Assembly: GCF_002220095.1 (NCBI RefSeq)
Contig: NZ_CP022371.1
Span: 1-64,000 of the forward strand
Direction of reading: 5' to 3'
Source: Bosea sp. AS-1
GTDB taxonomy: Bacteria; Pseudomonadota; Alphaproteobacteria; Rhizobiales; Beijerinckiaceae
Length of the DNA stretch: 64,000 nucleotides
Positions 1 through 9,345 of the stretch are shown piece after piece; the stretch's first letter is position 1; each line of letters opens with the position of its first letter. The notes beneath the pieces are model-generated. The model did no database searches. It saw nothing but the letters and a program-made list of their open reading frames with translations, and was not told the DNA's origin. Both the position numbers and the translations under genes were made by a program.

Positions 1-407
1 GAAAGATTGCTCCAGACGAACACCATGGCGGTGCAGGGCGCGGCGGCGAGCAGGATGAGGCGGCGATATAGCTGGTGATCTGGTCAGCGGAAGATAGGCC
101 TTGAACAGCCAACGATGAACAGCCAGCTGAGCAGTGCCATCGAGAACGGCTTGACGCCCCAGTTGATGAATAGCGTCACGCCGATGCCGCGCCAGTGCTC
201 CTTTACTTGTCCCAGCGCGCCGAAATCGATCTTGACCAGCATCGGGATGATCATCAGCCAGATCAGCACCGCCACGGGCAGATTGACCTTGGCGATTTCG
301 GCCGCGCCGACCGCATGGAAGAAAGCCGGAAAGAAGTGGCCGAGTGCGACACCGGTGACAATGCAAAGCGCGACCCAAACGGTCAGATAACGTTCGAATG
401 TCGACAT
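1..407 (-). pseudogene. ACR3-family arsenite efflux permease, N-terminal part, frame-disrupted
   Basis: Inner-membrane arsenite exporter of the ACR3 (BASS-like) family, running off the left edge. The start ATG is at 405-407. The first roughly 95 residues read cleanly: MSTFERYLTVWVALCIVTG, then a hydrophobic helix, then the family segment AKVNLPVAVLIWLMIIPML and a second block ending near WGVKPFSMALLSWLF. After that the frame breaks near base 90, and the expected continuation (IGWLF, then LLAAAPCTAMVFVWSN) is found only by switching frames. An arsR-like gene lies directly upstream, the usual ars arrangement. I infer that the protein as written is not functional; single-base errors could equally explain it. 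Confidence 0.75.
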
Positions 408-411
408 ACGA

Positions 412-795
412 CTACTCCGGCAACGCCGGCGGTTGCCCGGCTTCGATGGCTTGAAGGAAGGATGTGAGGGAGCGATTCCCGAGGATCGAGCAAATAGCAG
501 ATCCGCGGGGCGGGCGATTTCGCCGATGATGAGCCCGGCCTCCTTGAGGATGCGTAGTGCTCCGATGTCGTCGACGCGGCGAGCCCGATTTCCTCGACGA
601 GATCGCAGCCGATGCAGGTTGTCCGCTGCAGCAGTGTCTCGACGATCTGACCCGCGCCGGATGGGCCAGGGCCTTGGCGATCTTCGCCACCTGCTCATGC
701 CGGTAGGGGCGCGACCAGCGCCACGGTCTCGCCCGCCTGCTTGTTCCAAGTTTGACAGTCGCCACTGAGCATCCTATTCGTTCATCGACGAAATA
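412..795 (-). pseudogene. ArsR-family metalloregulator, frame-disrupted
   Basis: Winged-helix ArsR/SmtB repressor that would control the ACR3 gene downstream. The pieces lie in different frames: HEQVAKIAKALAHPARVR (start of the HTH fold), then TTCIGCDLVEEIGLAASTTSEH with a C-x-x-C pair typical of arsenite-sensing ArsR proteins, then RILKEAGLIIGEI, and a C-terminal tail stopping at 412. At least three frame changes are needed. The start is uncertain. It is the probable partner of the ACR3 fragment, with the two only a few bases apart. Confidence 0.6.
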
Positions 796-1539
796 CAAAT
801 AGCGTGGATCATGACGTGATTCAAGAGCAGTCAGCGAAGATTCGTTTGATCGAGGGAGCGGCCTCGGCAGCCGCGTTCATAGCAGCCGTTGCCTCCGTCG
901 GGTTCTCGGTCGCTTCGGTCAATCGAACACCCTTGGTCTCGCTTTGGTATCGACCCTGATCGTGGCCGCGCAGTGGGGATGCTGCGTGTTCCGGCACCGT
1001 CGAGGCGCATTCTCACGATCGGTAGATTGGTGGCGGCACGGCGCAGATTTCGCGGTGGCTGCCATTGGTTTGTGGCTGTCGGTTCTGTGTTCCCGGCAAG
1101 CCACGACTTTCTATGTGAGCCGCTCGTGCCATGGGGATCTCGATTGCCCTGTTCGGCTCGTTCGCCATGAATGGCTGGCTCGGGCGGCTGCATTGCGAGC
1201 GTCAACAGAGCGAGTCTCACTGTTGATCTTCCTCGCTTTCTTCTGGATCGCGCCGTTTTACGGCTTCTTCCACACTTCGTGTTTCTGGCGCAGACAATCG
1301 CGTCACCATGCGCCAATCGCCGTTGGTTCAATCACTCATTGCAGCAGCCGGGATGGTGATTGCTGCGGAGCGGTCAGCGTCTGGCGGACTGGTTGTTCCA
1401 GGCAAAGACTTGAAGGGCGGCCCCTATCTTGAAATGTTTTTGGCTATGCAACCGCCTCGCAAGAGCGATGCCCGTCGAATACAGTCGCACCGAGATTGCT
1501 GTCGACTAGAATCGATATGAGCCGTCGTTTTGGGCTTTG
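796..1539. other. Intergenic stretch without a supportable gene
   Basis: Several overlapping open frames exist on both strands, including one of 162 codons on the plus strand from 944. None shows a recognisable family, a good ribosome-binding site or consistent codon use. Short hydrophobic runs around 860-1000 and 1150-1200 suggest a decayed membrane-protein gene, but I cannot name it. Confidence 0.4.
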
Positions 1540-1692
1540 ATGGGCTGGAAAGTAGGAGGCTTTCGATCAACCGCGATCATCCTCAGGCCGATCATTGAAC
1601 TTTTGATGCTTCTTCTGATTGCAAGAATGATGCTTGTTTTAAGGGATCGTCGTGGCGGGCAGCGCATCGCAGTTTTCAGCCAAGTGTTATGA
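1540..1692 (+). CDS. Possible 50-residue membrane peptide
   Basis: A short open frame starting ATG-GGC-TGG and ending TGA at 1690-1692. The peptide has a short polar N-terminus, one long hydrophobic helix around residues 12-33 (IILRPIIELLMLLLIARMML) and a basic tail, which is the make-up of a single-span membrane peptide. There is no convincing ribosome-binding site, so it could be a C-terminal remnant of a larger gene. No function is proposed. Confidence 0.25.
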   Translation: MGWKVGGFRSTAIILRPIIELLMLLLIARMMLVLRDRRGGQRIAVFSQVL

Positions 1693-1752
1693 TGCCGACC
1701 GATGAACTGACGGTGCCGCTACTCCTGAAATATCTAGCAGTGGAGATATGCC

Positions 1753-2016
1753 ATGGATCAGACATGCAAAGAGCAAGAGACCGTTCGCTGCCCGCGCTGC
1801 GGGTGCTCATTCGGGCGCGGTGAACAACATCAGTGCGGGCCAGGCCACAAATCGCAAGCTGATGAGGGCTCCAACAGATCCATGCCTTCACATAAGGAAA
1901 TCAGCAAACGTGCATACGAACTCTACGTCGTACGCGGCAAAATTCCCGGTCACGATATCGATGACCGGCTCCAGGCGGAACGTGAGCTGCGCGCTGCCGA
2001 TGGCTGTCATTCTTAA
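1753..2016 (+). CDS. DUF2934-domain protein with N-terminal zinc-ribbon-like cysteines
   Basis: An 87-residue protein. The C-terminal half (about residues 45-84) matches the short DUF2934 pattern: a helix with RAYELYVVRG, then PGHDIDDRLQAERELR. The N-terminal half has a cluster of cysteines (CPRCGCSFGRG, then C) that resembles a small metal-binding knuckle. DUF2934 proteins are common in Rhizobiales and have no established function. An overlapping start at 1748 is in another frame and gives no family match. The orphan merR gene is convergent 75 bases downstream. Confidence 0.6.
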   Translation: MDQTCKEQETVRCPRCGCSFGRGEQHQCGPGHKSQADEGSNRSMPSHKEISKRAYELYVVRGKIPGHDIDDRLQAERELRAADGCHS

Positions 2017-2090
2017 GTCGAAACCCGACGTTGGCCGCAGTTCGTTCTCGAAACTCCATCACACCGCGCCTATCTCAGCATCAATTTGGG

Positions 2091-2543
2091 TCATTGTGCG
2101 CGCTGAGGTGCGATAACCGCCGCACTGCCCGCGAGTGGATCGCTAGCGACTGCTGCCTGACGGAACAACGTCTCGATCAGCGGGCATTCCGGCAACGTAC
2201 CGTCGGCGCATTGCGCGACGACATCCTTCAGTACGCGCTCCATGCGTTTCAGATCGGCGATCTTCGTGCGCACGTCGTCAAGGTGTGCTGCCGCGACGGC
2301 ACGCGCCTCGGCGCAGGGCTGGTCGCGCTCGTCGACGAGCCGCAGCAGTTCACGGATTTCATCAAGCGAGAAGCCGAGCTCGCGCGCCCGCAGCACGAAA
2401 CGAAGCCTCCGTTCATGCGCGGTGTCATAGCTGCGGTAGCCGCTCGCCGTGCGCGGCGGCTCGGGCAGAAGCCCGACCTTCTTGTAATAGCGCACCGTTT
2501 CCAGATTGCAGCCCGTCCGCTGGGCGAGCTCGGCCCGCTGCAT
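2091..2543 (-). CDS. merR: Mercury-responsive MerR regulator, orphan copy
   Basis: 150-residue MerR-family activator-repressor. The N-terminal winged helix is clear (RTGCNLETVRYYKKVGLLPEP, then ASGYRSYD). It is followed by the dimerisation helix and the three cysteines that bind Hg(II) in characterised MerR proteins (one in DQPCAEA, one in VAQC, one in PECPLIE). It is near-identical to the second merR at 52983-53411 but has a longer C-terminal tail. Start 2543 is chosen because the alignment with the second copy breaks by two bases just upstream. A mer-type operator lies immediately upstream, but no mer structural gene follows on the other side. Confidence 0.85.
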   Translation of the reverse strand: MQRAELAQRTGCNLETVRYYKKVGLLPEPPRTASGYRSYDTAHERRLRFVLRARELGFSLDEIRELLRLVDERDQPCAEARAVAAAHLDDVRTKIADLKRMERVLKDVVAQCADGTLPECPLIETLFRQAAVASDPLAGSAAVIAPQRAQ

Positions 2544-2586
2544 ACACCCTTCACCACGGCGTGATCGCGCATCGCCAAAATCCGTC

Positions 2587-2618
2587 TTGACCCCTGTAGT
2601 CGCTACAGACTGCATGCT
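2587..2618 (+). promoter_or_regulatory. mer-type operator-promoter
   Basis: TTGACC -35 element, then a 20-base spacer holding the dyad CTGTAGTCGCTACAG (2594-2608), then CATGCT as -10. An over-long spacer with a dyad between the hexamers is the hallmark of MerR-activated promoters. The dyad differs from the one at 52948-52962 at one or two positions. It faces rightward, away from merR, but no merT/P/A genes follow: the next gene is a convergent LysR. Confidence 0.75.
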
Positions 2619-2888
2619 ACGCGACGATGAGGATTTTCGGCAAGAACGAGGTGGGACATGGTTGCATCGCGATCCGGAACGGCAGATATGCGCGCCCCTC
2701 GTAGCTTCACTGCCGCGCGGCTCCACCTTTATCAGCAACTCTGATGACTGATCCGCATGACACGTTTGAGACACGTACATAGCGTCAGGATAATGCGGAG
2801 ATCCTTGGTCGCGAAACCGGCAAAGCCGTCGAGCCTGCCAAGCTCGTCGCACCGATGATCGAACGGTTCATGGCAACGGATCGTGGTT

Positions 2889-3833
2889 TCACGAAACTCC
2901 GCCACGCGGCCCGTTCCCGTTCGCAACCGGTGGGCAGCGCTCCTCCAAAAGCCGAATGAAATACCGCAGCGCTGCGTTATCATTGCAGTCTTTCCAATAA
3001 GCGCGATAGCCGATCCGGGTCGAACCGTTGCCGTCGCGCGCTTCCCGATAGACCGTGCCGGCGTAGCTTGCGCCCATGCATGCCTCGCACATCAGGCTAA
3101 CACCGCGTCCGGCGCCAACCAGGCTCTTGATATTCTCAGGGCTAACGTCATGCCGAACGACGTCGGGCAGGTCGCCAGGCGACGCCAGCTTCGCGACGAG
3201 GATGTCATGAATCTCCGGTCCGGGATCGCGCTCGCTCAGGAGGAAGCGCTCGCGCTTCAAGTCCGTCCAGTAGATAATCTCGTTGGCCACGAGGGGATGG
3301 TCTTCGGGCAACGCGACAATGATGCGCTCGCTCCACAGCATCATCGAGCGGCTGCCATCCGGTGCTGGCTCGCCGGTTACGATGACGATGTCAATCGTGC
3401 CGTTCTCGATTCCGCCGAACGGTCGCGCACGCGATCCTTCGATCGTGCTGATTTCCACCTGCGGAAAACGCCGAGCGTAGTCGACCAGCGTGGCGCGCAG
3501 ATTGCCGGCTGACAGCGACGTATAAAAGCCGATCGTGATGCCTCCAGCCTCGCCCCTGCCGGCCGCTTTGGCACTGGCGGTGACGGTGACGGTTTGCAGC
3601 TCATCGAGGATGCGCCGAACGCCATACACAAAATCGCGACCAGCCGGTGTCGGTCGCACGCCGCCATTAGTCCGCTCGAACAGTTTCACGCCGAGCTGAT
3701 CCTCAAGCGCCTGAATTCGGCGGCTGAGATTGGACTGCTTAACTGCAAGCGAGTCCGCCGCCTTGCGGAAGCTTCCGTGCCGCTCGGCCGCCTCAGCGTA
3801 GCGGAGATGCTTAAGTTCAATTGACATTGTCAC
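2889..3833 (-). CDS. LysR-family transcriptional regulator
   Basis: 314 residues, full length for the family. The N-terminal winged HTH (about residues 5-65) shows HGSFRKAADSLAVKQSNLSRRIQALEDQLG and FERTNGGVRPTPAG. The remainder is the periplasmic-binding-protein-like effector domain. The effector is unknown. It stands alone: the merR remnant lies convergent on one side, and the nucleoside phosphorylase operon ends about 60 bases upstream of its start. A second in-frame ATG two codons in is an equally good start. Confidence 0.85.
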   Translation of the reverse strand: MTMSIELKHLRYAEAAERHGSFRKAADSLAVKQSNLSRRIQALEDQLGVKLFERTNGGVRPTPAGRDFVYGVRRILDELQTVTVTASAKAAGRGEAGGITIGFYTSLSAGNLRATLVDYARRFPQVEISTIEGSRARPFGGIENGTIDIVIVTGEPAPDGSRSMMLWSERIIVALPEDHPLVANEIIYWTDLKRERFLLSERDPGPEIHDILVAKLASPGDLPDVVRHDVSPENIKSLVGAGRGVSLMCEACMGASYAGTVYREARDGNGSTRIGYRAYWKDCNDNAALRYFIRLLEERCPPVANGNGPRGGVS

Positions 3834-3894
3834 CTACGCGACTCATCCGTGACGACCTAGTGGATTGGAGGGGACCGTAGAGATTGCGCGGGGT

Positions 3895-4725
3895 TCATGG
3901 CTCGGCCGCTGCCAGCACCGCTGAGGCAATGACGGCGAGCGTTGCCGCGGCACCATCAGCCTCACCCTTCTCAAAATCTCCCACGGTCTGGGCCATGGCG
4001 TTTGTCACATGCGCAAAACAGATGACGGAGCGATGCGCAACAGCGGCAAAGGCATATAAAGCTGCGGCTTCCATCTCCACAGCGAGCGCTCCGAGATCGC
4101 GTGCGGATGCAATCGCGGCCTCAGTTTCGCGATAGGGCGCATCCGTTGTCCAAGTTGCGCCGCGGTGGACCGCAACGCCCGAAAGCCCTGATAGAGCTTC
4201 TTCGACACGAGCAAGAAGCGTAGCGTTCGGCGCCTCGGCGAACGCCGCCGGCGGGAGATAATGATAGCTTGTTCCCTCGTCGCGCAGGGCGCGGTCGATC
4301 AGGACGAAATACGGCGTCGGTCCGTTGTTGGTGATTTGGCCGGCAGACGTAACGCTGACCAGCAGCCGACAGCCGGAAGCAAAGAGCTGTTCCGCCACGA
4401 GCACCGCAAAGGGAGCACCAACCGCGCAGCCGATGATGCCAACTTCCCCAACGCCGTCCAGATCGAAGGTGAGAAGGTCGGTGTGGTAGCAGGCCCAGCC
4501 CTCGTGTACTCGGACCCGTCCCGTGTGCTTGAGATGCCGCACGACATCGCCATCGGGATCGAGCACGCAAACGGACGGAACGGCGAGTAGCGGCAGCTCC
4601 TTCTGCCGGCGAGCCTCGCGCAGCAGCGCCTCCGGCCGGAATACGGAGGGAGACGCATGGTCCTTGCCGTTCACGATCGGCCAAGTCGCGTCTGTGTTTC
4701 GCGTATCGCCTGTCTTCTTTTCCAT
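3895..4725 (-). CDS. Nucleoside phosphorylase (uridine phosphorylase-like)
   Basis: 276 residues, MTA/SAH/uridine phosphorylase superfamily, which cleaves nucleosides with phosphate to base and ribose-1-phosphate. Seen: GEVGIIGCAVGAPFAVLVAEQLFASG (phosphate/ribose-binding glycine loop), then SAGQI, and near the C-terminus ALAVEMEAAALYAFA with the EMEAA ribose-binding signature. The start at 4725 follows a GGGAGCC ribosome-binding site. A longer open frame upstream is only a shadow of the preceding gene. It lies 19 bases downstream of the ArsR-rhodanese gene on the same strand, so probably in one operon. Substrate specificity cannot be told. Confidence 0.8.
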   Translation of the reverse strand: MEKKTGDTRNTDATWPIVNGKDHASPSVFRPEALLREARRQKELPLLAVPSVCVLDPDGDVVRHLKHTGRVRVHEGWACYHTDLLTFDLDGVGEVGIIGCAVGAPFAVLVAEQLFASGCRLLVSVTSAGQITNNGPTPYFVLIDRALRDEGTSYHYLPPAAFAEAPNATLLARVEEALSGLSGVAVHRGATWTTDAPYRETEAAIASARDLGALAVEMEAAALYAFAAVAHRSVICFAHVTNAMAQTVGDFEKGEADGAAATLAVIASAVLAAAEP

Positions 4726-4744
4726 TGCTGGCTCCCGTCTCAAC

Positions 4745-5413
4745 TCAGGCAGCCACTTCGACGGGAAGGCCGGCGGTCTTCCATTCCGGATAACCGTCCT
4801 CAAGCCGGCGGACGAGATAACCGCGTGCCCGGAGTGCCGCGACAGCCTCGAACGAAAGAACGCAATAGGGGCCGCGACAATAGGCGATGACTTCCCTGTC
4901 TGCTGGAAGCTCACCCAAGCGGCGTTCCAACTCGGCAAGCGGAATGTTGAGCGCGCCCGGGAGATGCCCGACCGCGAACTCGTCCTGCGGCCGCACGTCA
5001 AGGACCGTGACAAGACCATCATGCAGCCGTGAGACCAGGTCCTCTCGTGACACGGCCTCCAGCGCGTCGCGCGCGCGGAAGTAGTCCGTCATCACGCGGC
5101 CGACCTCGGCGACGTTTCGCTCACCCACGTGGCCAAGCGCCTTGATTAGCGCCACCACCTCAACATCGCCGGCAAGGCTATAGAGCACATGCTTGCCGCG
5201 GCGCTCCGTCTCAACGAGGCGCGCGCGCCGCAGGATCTGCAGGTGCCGTGACGTGTTGGCAAAATTCAGATGGGCGCGCGCCGCCAGTTCTTCGACGCTG
5301 CGCTCCCCTTGGGCGAGGTGCTCCAACAGCTCAAGTCGGTGTGCGTGACCTAGCGCTCGTGCCACCTCGGCAAGGCTCGCGTAGATCACCTGTTTCGGGC
5401 CGGTGCTTGACAT
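4745..5413 (-). CDS. ArsR-type HTH fused to a rhodanese domain
   Basis: 222 residues in two domains. Residues about 10-95 form an ArsR winged helix (EVARALGHAHRLELLEHLAQ, then HLNFANTSRHLQILRRARLV). Residues about 115-220 form a rhodanese sulfurtransferase domain (VLDVRPQDEFAVGHLPGALN, then IAYCRGPYCVLSFEA, where the first Cys is the expected catalytic residue). Such fusions plausibly sense persulfide or sulfane sulfur through the rhodanese cysteine. It is divergent from the MBL gene at 5486, which it may regulate; the 72-base gap is AT-rich. Confidence 0.85.
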   Translation of the reverse strand: MSSTGPKQVIYASLAEVARALGHAHRLELLEHLAQGERSVEELAARAHLNFANTSRHLQILRRARLVETERRGKHVLYSLAGDVEVVALIKALGHVGERNVAEVGRVMTDYFRARDALEAVSREDLVSRLHDGLVTVLDVRPQDEFAVGHLPGALNIPLAELERRLGELPADREVIAYCRGPYCVLSFEAVAALRARGYLVRRLEDGYPEWKTAGLPVEVAA

Positions 5414-5485
5414 GGCGGTCCCATAGTAGAATATTCAGCAGAATGATTGAACGTTCTACATCGTCGTATCAAGGAGCGCAAGACC

Positions 5486-6225
5486 ATGATCCTTCGCCAA
5501 TTCCTTCACACCGATCCAGTTGGCATCTCCTACCTCTTCGGCTGCGGCGGCAAAGCAACCGCTGCCGTCGTCGATCCGGCTGGAGACATCGAGCTTTACC
5601 TGCGCGCCGCCGCCGACGCCGGCATGCGCATCCACTTCGTCATCGACACCCATGTTCATGCCGACCATCTCTCTTCCGGCCGTGCGCTCGCCGAAGCGGC
5701 GGGGGCCGCGTACGTGCTCTCGGCGGAGGCGGACGTTGCGTTCCCGTTCAAAGGCGTACGCGACGGAGAGGTCCTCCCGCTCGGCAATGTCACCGCAACT
5801 GTCCTGCATACCCCGGTCACACGCCGGAGCACATCTGTCTCCTGGTCAGCGACCGCAGGCGGGCCGACGAGCCGTGGTTCGTGTTGACCGGCCACACACT
5901 GATGGTGGGCGATCTCGGTCGTACCGAGCTCGCCGTCAGCGCCGAGCAAGGCGCCAAGGACCTCTTCCGGAGCGCGGGGCGGCTCAAGGCGCTTCCCGAC
6001 TATGTCGAGGTGCTGCCCGGAGCCTATGCCGGCTCGGTCTGCGGTCGGCGCCTGAGCGGCAAGCCCGGGTCGACCATCGGCTTCGAGAAGCGCCACAACG
6101 AGGCCCTCCGGATCGACGGCGAGGCCGCGTTCATCCGCTTCATGCTCGCCGAGATTCCGCCGGCTCCGCCCGAGGCTGCTGCGCTCCGGGCAGCCAATTC
6201 CGCCTTGGCTGCGGCGGCCGCCTAA
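5486..6225 (+). pseudogene. Metallo-beta-lactamase persulfide dioxygenase-like protein, one frameshift
   Basis: MBL-fold hydrolase related to ETHE1-like persulfide dioxygenases, which oxidise glutathione persulfide to sulfite. Metal-binding THVHADHLSSG is present near residue 58, and the second half carries GHTPEH and LTGHTLMVGD. The frame breaks at about 5812, where CATACCCCGGTCAC should read with one more G to give HTPGHTPEH. Total length is 740 bases, one short of a multiple of three. The start ATG follows an AGGAG site. Divergent from the ArsR-rhodanese gene and four bases before the MFS gene: a sulfur-handling cluster. Confidence 0.8.
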
Positions 6226-6228
6226 CCC

Positions 6229-7561
6229 ATGGACAAAGCCGCATCGGTTCCAGACCAGGCGGGTTCACCCGTCAGGCTCGGCCTCAGGGAGAACTGGCCG
6301 CAATTCGCGCTGCTCGTCGTGATCAACGCCTTTGTCGGCGGCATGGTCGGAATCGAACGAACGGTCGTCCCGCTTATCGGCTCCGAGGAGTTCGGCATCG
6401 CCTCGACGACGTTCATCGTCTCCTTCATCGTCAGCTTCGGCGTCGTCAAGGCGTTTGCCAATCTCGTCTCGGGCCAGCTCGCCGACGTCTGGGGCGCAAG
6501 CGTGTCCTCGTGCTGGGATGGCTGTTCGGCCTGCCGGTCCCGTTCATGATCATCTGGGCGCCGAGCTGGGAATGGGTGATCGCGGCCAACGCCCTTCTCG
6601 GCGTCAATCAGGGGCTCGCCTGGTCGATGACGGTGATCATGAAGGTTGATCTCGTCGGGCCGAAGTCGCGCGGCCTCGCGGTCGGCCTCAACGAGTTCGC
6701 CGGCTATCTCGCTGTCGGCGTGACGGCGTTTCTTACCGGCTATCTGGCCTCGCGTTACGGGCTGCGCCCAATCCCGATCTATCTCGGATCGGTTATGCGA
6801 TCCTCGGTGCCTCATTGTCGATCTTGCTCGTGCGCGACACGCGCGACCACGTCCGGCTGGAGGTCTCCGGCCATGCACAGCAATCCGCGCCGATCAGCTT
6901 CCGTGAGGTCTTCGCGCTCACCTCGTTCCGGGACCGCAATCTGTTCGCCGCCTCGCAGGCCGGTCTTGTCAACAATCTCAACGACGGCATGAGCTGGGGC
7001 ATCTTCCCGCTGTTCTTCGCTTCTTTCGGCCTCGGCATCGAGCGCATCGGCATCCTCAAGGCGGTCTATCCGGCGACCTGGGGTATCCTGCAGATCGTCA
7101 CCGGTCCCTTGAGTGACAGATGGGGCCGCAAGGGCTTGATCGTCGCCGGCATGTGGGTCCAGGCCGCCGGCCTGTTCCTGACCGCGGCGACGCGCCAGTT
7201 CGAGTGGTGGCTCCTCGGCAGCCTCCTTCTCGGCATCGGCACTGCCATGGTCTACCCGAGCCTGATCGCGGCCGTCTCCGACGCCTCGCACCCGACCTGG
7301 CGCGCTCGCTCGCTCAGCGTCTACCGGTTCTGGCGGGATCTCGGCTACGCCATCGGCGCGCTCGCGGCGGGTCTCATCGCCGATCGCTTTGGGCTGTCGT
7401 GGGCGATCGCTTCGATAGCCGCCCTGACATTTCTATCAGGCGCGGTGGTCGCCGTCGCAATGCGGGAAATAGGGAAGCCCCCAAGTCAACCGATCGCATC
7501 CGAGGCCGCCCAACAGGAACGACAGGAGGTCTCACGTGGGATCGATTTATCTCGACTATAA
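6229..7561 (+). pseudogene. MFS transporter, two frameshifts
   Basis: Major facilitator superfamily membrane protein of about 445 residues, probably 12 helices. The N-terminal half has the conserved SGQLADVWG(R)KR loop between helices 2 and 3, and the C-terminal half repeats it as GPLSDRWGRKG. The frame breaks at about 6493 (TGGGGCGC lacks a G) and again at about 6790. The length, 1333 bases, is two short of a multiple of three. It starts three bases after the MBL gene and overlaps the desulfurase gene by 26 bases, so it is the middle gene of one operon. The substrate is unknown; the context suggests export of a sulfur compound. Confidence 0.75.
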
Positions 7562-7918
7562 TGCCAGCACGCCGATTGATCCGGCAGTAGTGGCAGCCAT
7601 GCTGCCGTTTCTGGAAGAAGCCTTTGGCAATCCATCCAGCGGACACTGGGCGAGCACACCGGCAAAGGCCGCCCTGGACCACGCCCGCTGCCAGATGGCG
7701 AAGCTGCTCGGCTGTGCATCCCGATGAGATCTTGTTCACGAGCGGCGGCAGCGAGGCCAACAACCTAGTCTAGTCTGGCTATCAAGGGCACGTTCTTCGC
7801 GCTCAGGGACAAGGGCGAGCACATCATCACCACCGCGGTCGAGCATCCCGCCGTTCTCGCTCCGTGCGGGTTCCTCGAGCGGCTGGGCGCGACCGTGACC
7901 TATCTGCCCGTCGACAAC
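7536..7918 (+). pseudogene. Cysteine desulfurase (NifS/IscS-like), N-terminal fragment
   Basis: PLP-dependent enzyme releasing sulfur from cysteine. The fragment starts at a GTG after an AGGAGG site and shows SIYLDYNASTPIDPAV, GNPSSGHWAS, then in other frames DEILFTSGGSEANN and TTAVEHPAVLAPC, ending at TYLPVD. That is about 120 of the usual 400 residues: the PLP lysine and catalytic cysteine regions are absent. Two frame breaks occur, one with an extra TAGTC-like duplication near 7768. Sequence from about 7919 belongs to an unrelated gene on the other strand, so this is a true truncation. Confidence 0.7.
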
Positions 7919-8222
7919 TCGATATCATGGCGGCCCTCTGCCAGCAGGCGCATCGCGTCGGTTATCCGAAGAATCGGACGAGAGATACTGCGCGCGATCA
8001 GGAGCCCGAACAAACAGATGATTAGTAGAGCGGCTCCTACCGTACCGATCGCAAGGCGTTGTCCGTTCTTCACCATGGCGACATAGTCGCTATTGTCCAT
8101 CGCGATCTCCACCGCCCCGATCGGATGGCCGGAGAAATCCATGATAGGTCCGAGAAGGGAAGCGACGGGAATATTCCGTTGCTCGCCCTTGCGGACGAGG
8201 AAGGTTCCGGGGCGTGTAAGGG
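7905..8222 (-). pseudogene. Methyl-accepting chemotaxis protein, internal fragment
   Basis: A piece of a chemoreceptor: the end of a cache-type sensor domain (LLGPIMDFSGHPIGAVEIAM), one membrane helix (VGAALLIICLFGLLIA) and the first half of a HAMP linker (RSISRPILRITDAMRLLAEG). The N-terminal ligand domain and the whole cytoplasmic signalling domain are missing. It is bounded by truncated desulfurase on one side and truncated cydA on the other. Confidence 0.6.
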
Positions 8223-9345
8223 AGCGGACGACTGCGCTGTGCGCAGCAGGCCGTACACGGTAAAGGGCTGCCGGCCGGCCTCGGTCGTGACCCAGCCGGC
8301 GATGACGGCAATGAAGCCACCCGGGCCCAAGACAATTGCCGCGCGATGCAGCCACGCCCAGTCATAAAGACGCTTTCGATAGCGCGCGACGAGGCTCCAC
8401 AGTCCCAGCCCGAACATCGAGAAACCGAGGCCGACCATGATCCGGAAGGCCCAGAAGACGACGCCGACGGGCGGTTGCCGATCTTCCGGCACGGTGTCGA
8501 GACCGGCGAGTGGCGCTGTCGGGAATGCCGAACAGGATCAGCGGCGCGCCGTCGGGATGACTCTGGTAGTGGCCCTCCATGGCCATGACCTTGGCGGGCT
8601 GGTATTCGAGCGTGTTGAGCCCTTGCTGGTCGCCGGCGAGAATCTGGATCGGCGCGACGATCGCGGCCATCCACATCGCCATCGAGAACATCTTGCGGGC
8701 GCCGAGGTTGGCGCTGTCCTTCAAGAGGTGCCATGCTCCGACGCCGCCCACGACGAAGGCGGTCGTGAGGTAGGATGCGATCACGGTGTGCACGAGGCGG
8801 TAGGGGAAGCTCGGGTTGAAGATGATCGCCCACCAGCTCGGGCCGGGCAGGAACTGGCCGTTGGCGCCGATCTCATAGCCGGTCGGCGTCTGCATCCAGC
8901 TGTTGGCTGAGAGAATCCAGAAGGCGGAGATCAGCGTGCCAAGTGCCACCATGCAGGTCGCGAGGAAGTGCAGGCGCGGCCCGACCTTGTTGATGCCGAA
9001 CAGCATGACTCCGAGGAAGCCGGCCTCGAGGAAGAACGCGGTGAGGACTTCGTAGGCCATCAGCGGCCCGATGACCGGCCCGGTCCTGTCGGAGAACACC
9101 GACCTGTTGGTGCCGAACTGGTAGGACATCACGATGCCCGAGACGACACCCATGCCGAAGACGACGGCGAAGACCTTCACCCAGTAGCGGAACAGGTTCG
9201 CGTAGACGCCCTCGCTGGTCCGCAGCCAGAGGGCTTCGAGGACCATGTGGTAGCTCGCCAGGCCGATGGTGAAGGACGGGAAGATGAAGTGGAAGCCGAC
9301 CGTGAAGGCGAACTGGAATCTGGCGAGGAGCAGGGCGTCAGGCAT
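8223..9345 (-). pseudogene. cydA: Cytochrome bd-type quinol oxidase subunit I, truncated
   Basis: Membrane subunit of a bd-type terminal oxidase. The start is clear (MPDALLLARFQFAFTVGFHF, with the conserved N-terminal heme-ligand histidine), and helices continue through the quinol-binding region (GEDQQGL-like AGDQQGLNTLEYQPAK). Near 8520 the frame breaks after LFGIPDS. Compared with family members known to me, roughly 30 residues appear to be missing before PLAGLDTVPEDRQPP, so this is a small deletion. The C-terminal part ends at about YGLLRTAQSSAP, before the last membrane helix, and runs into chemoreceptor sequence. No cydB follows. Confidence 0.75.

Noticed and set aside
944..1432. 162-codon plus-strand frame with Cys/Trp-rich translation
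   Set aside because: No family match, no ribosome-binding site, frame quality poor; treated as gene-free or decayed DNA.
2783..2959. Plus-strand open frame reading AEILGRETGKAVEPAKLVAP
   Set aside because: Protein-like in part but without a start codon, overlapping the 3' end of the LysR gene on the other strand and matching no family I know; at most a relic.
5520..6992. 490-codon plus-strand frame across the MBL and MFS genes
   Set aside because: It links out-of-frame stretches through two frame-broken genes; only its last part coincides with the real MFS frame.
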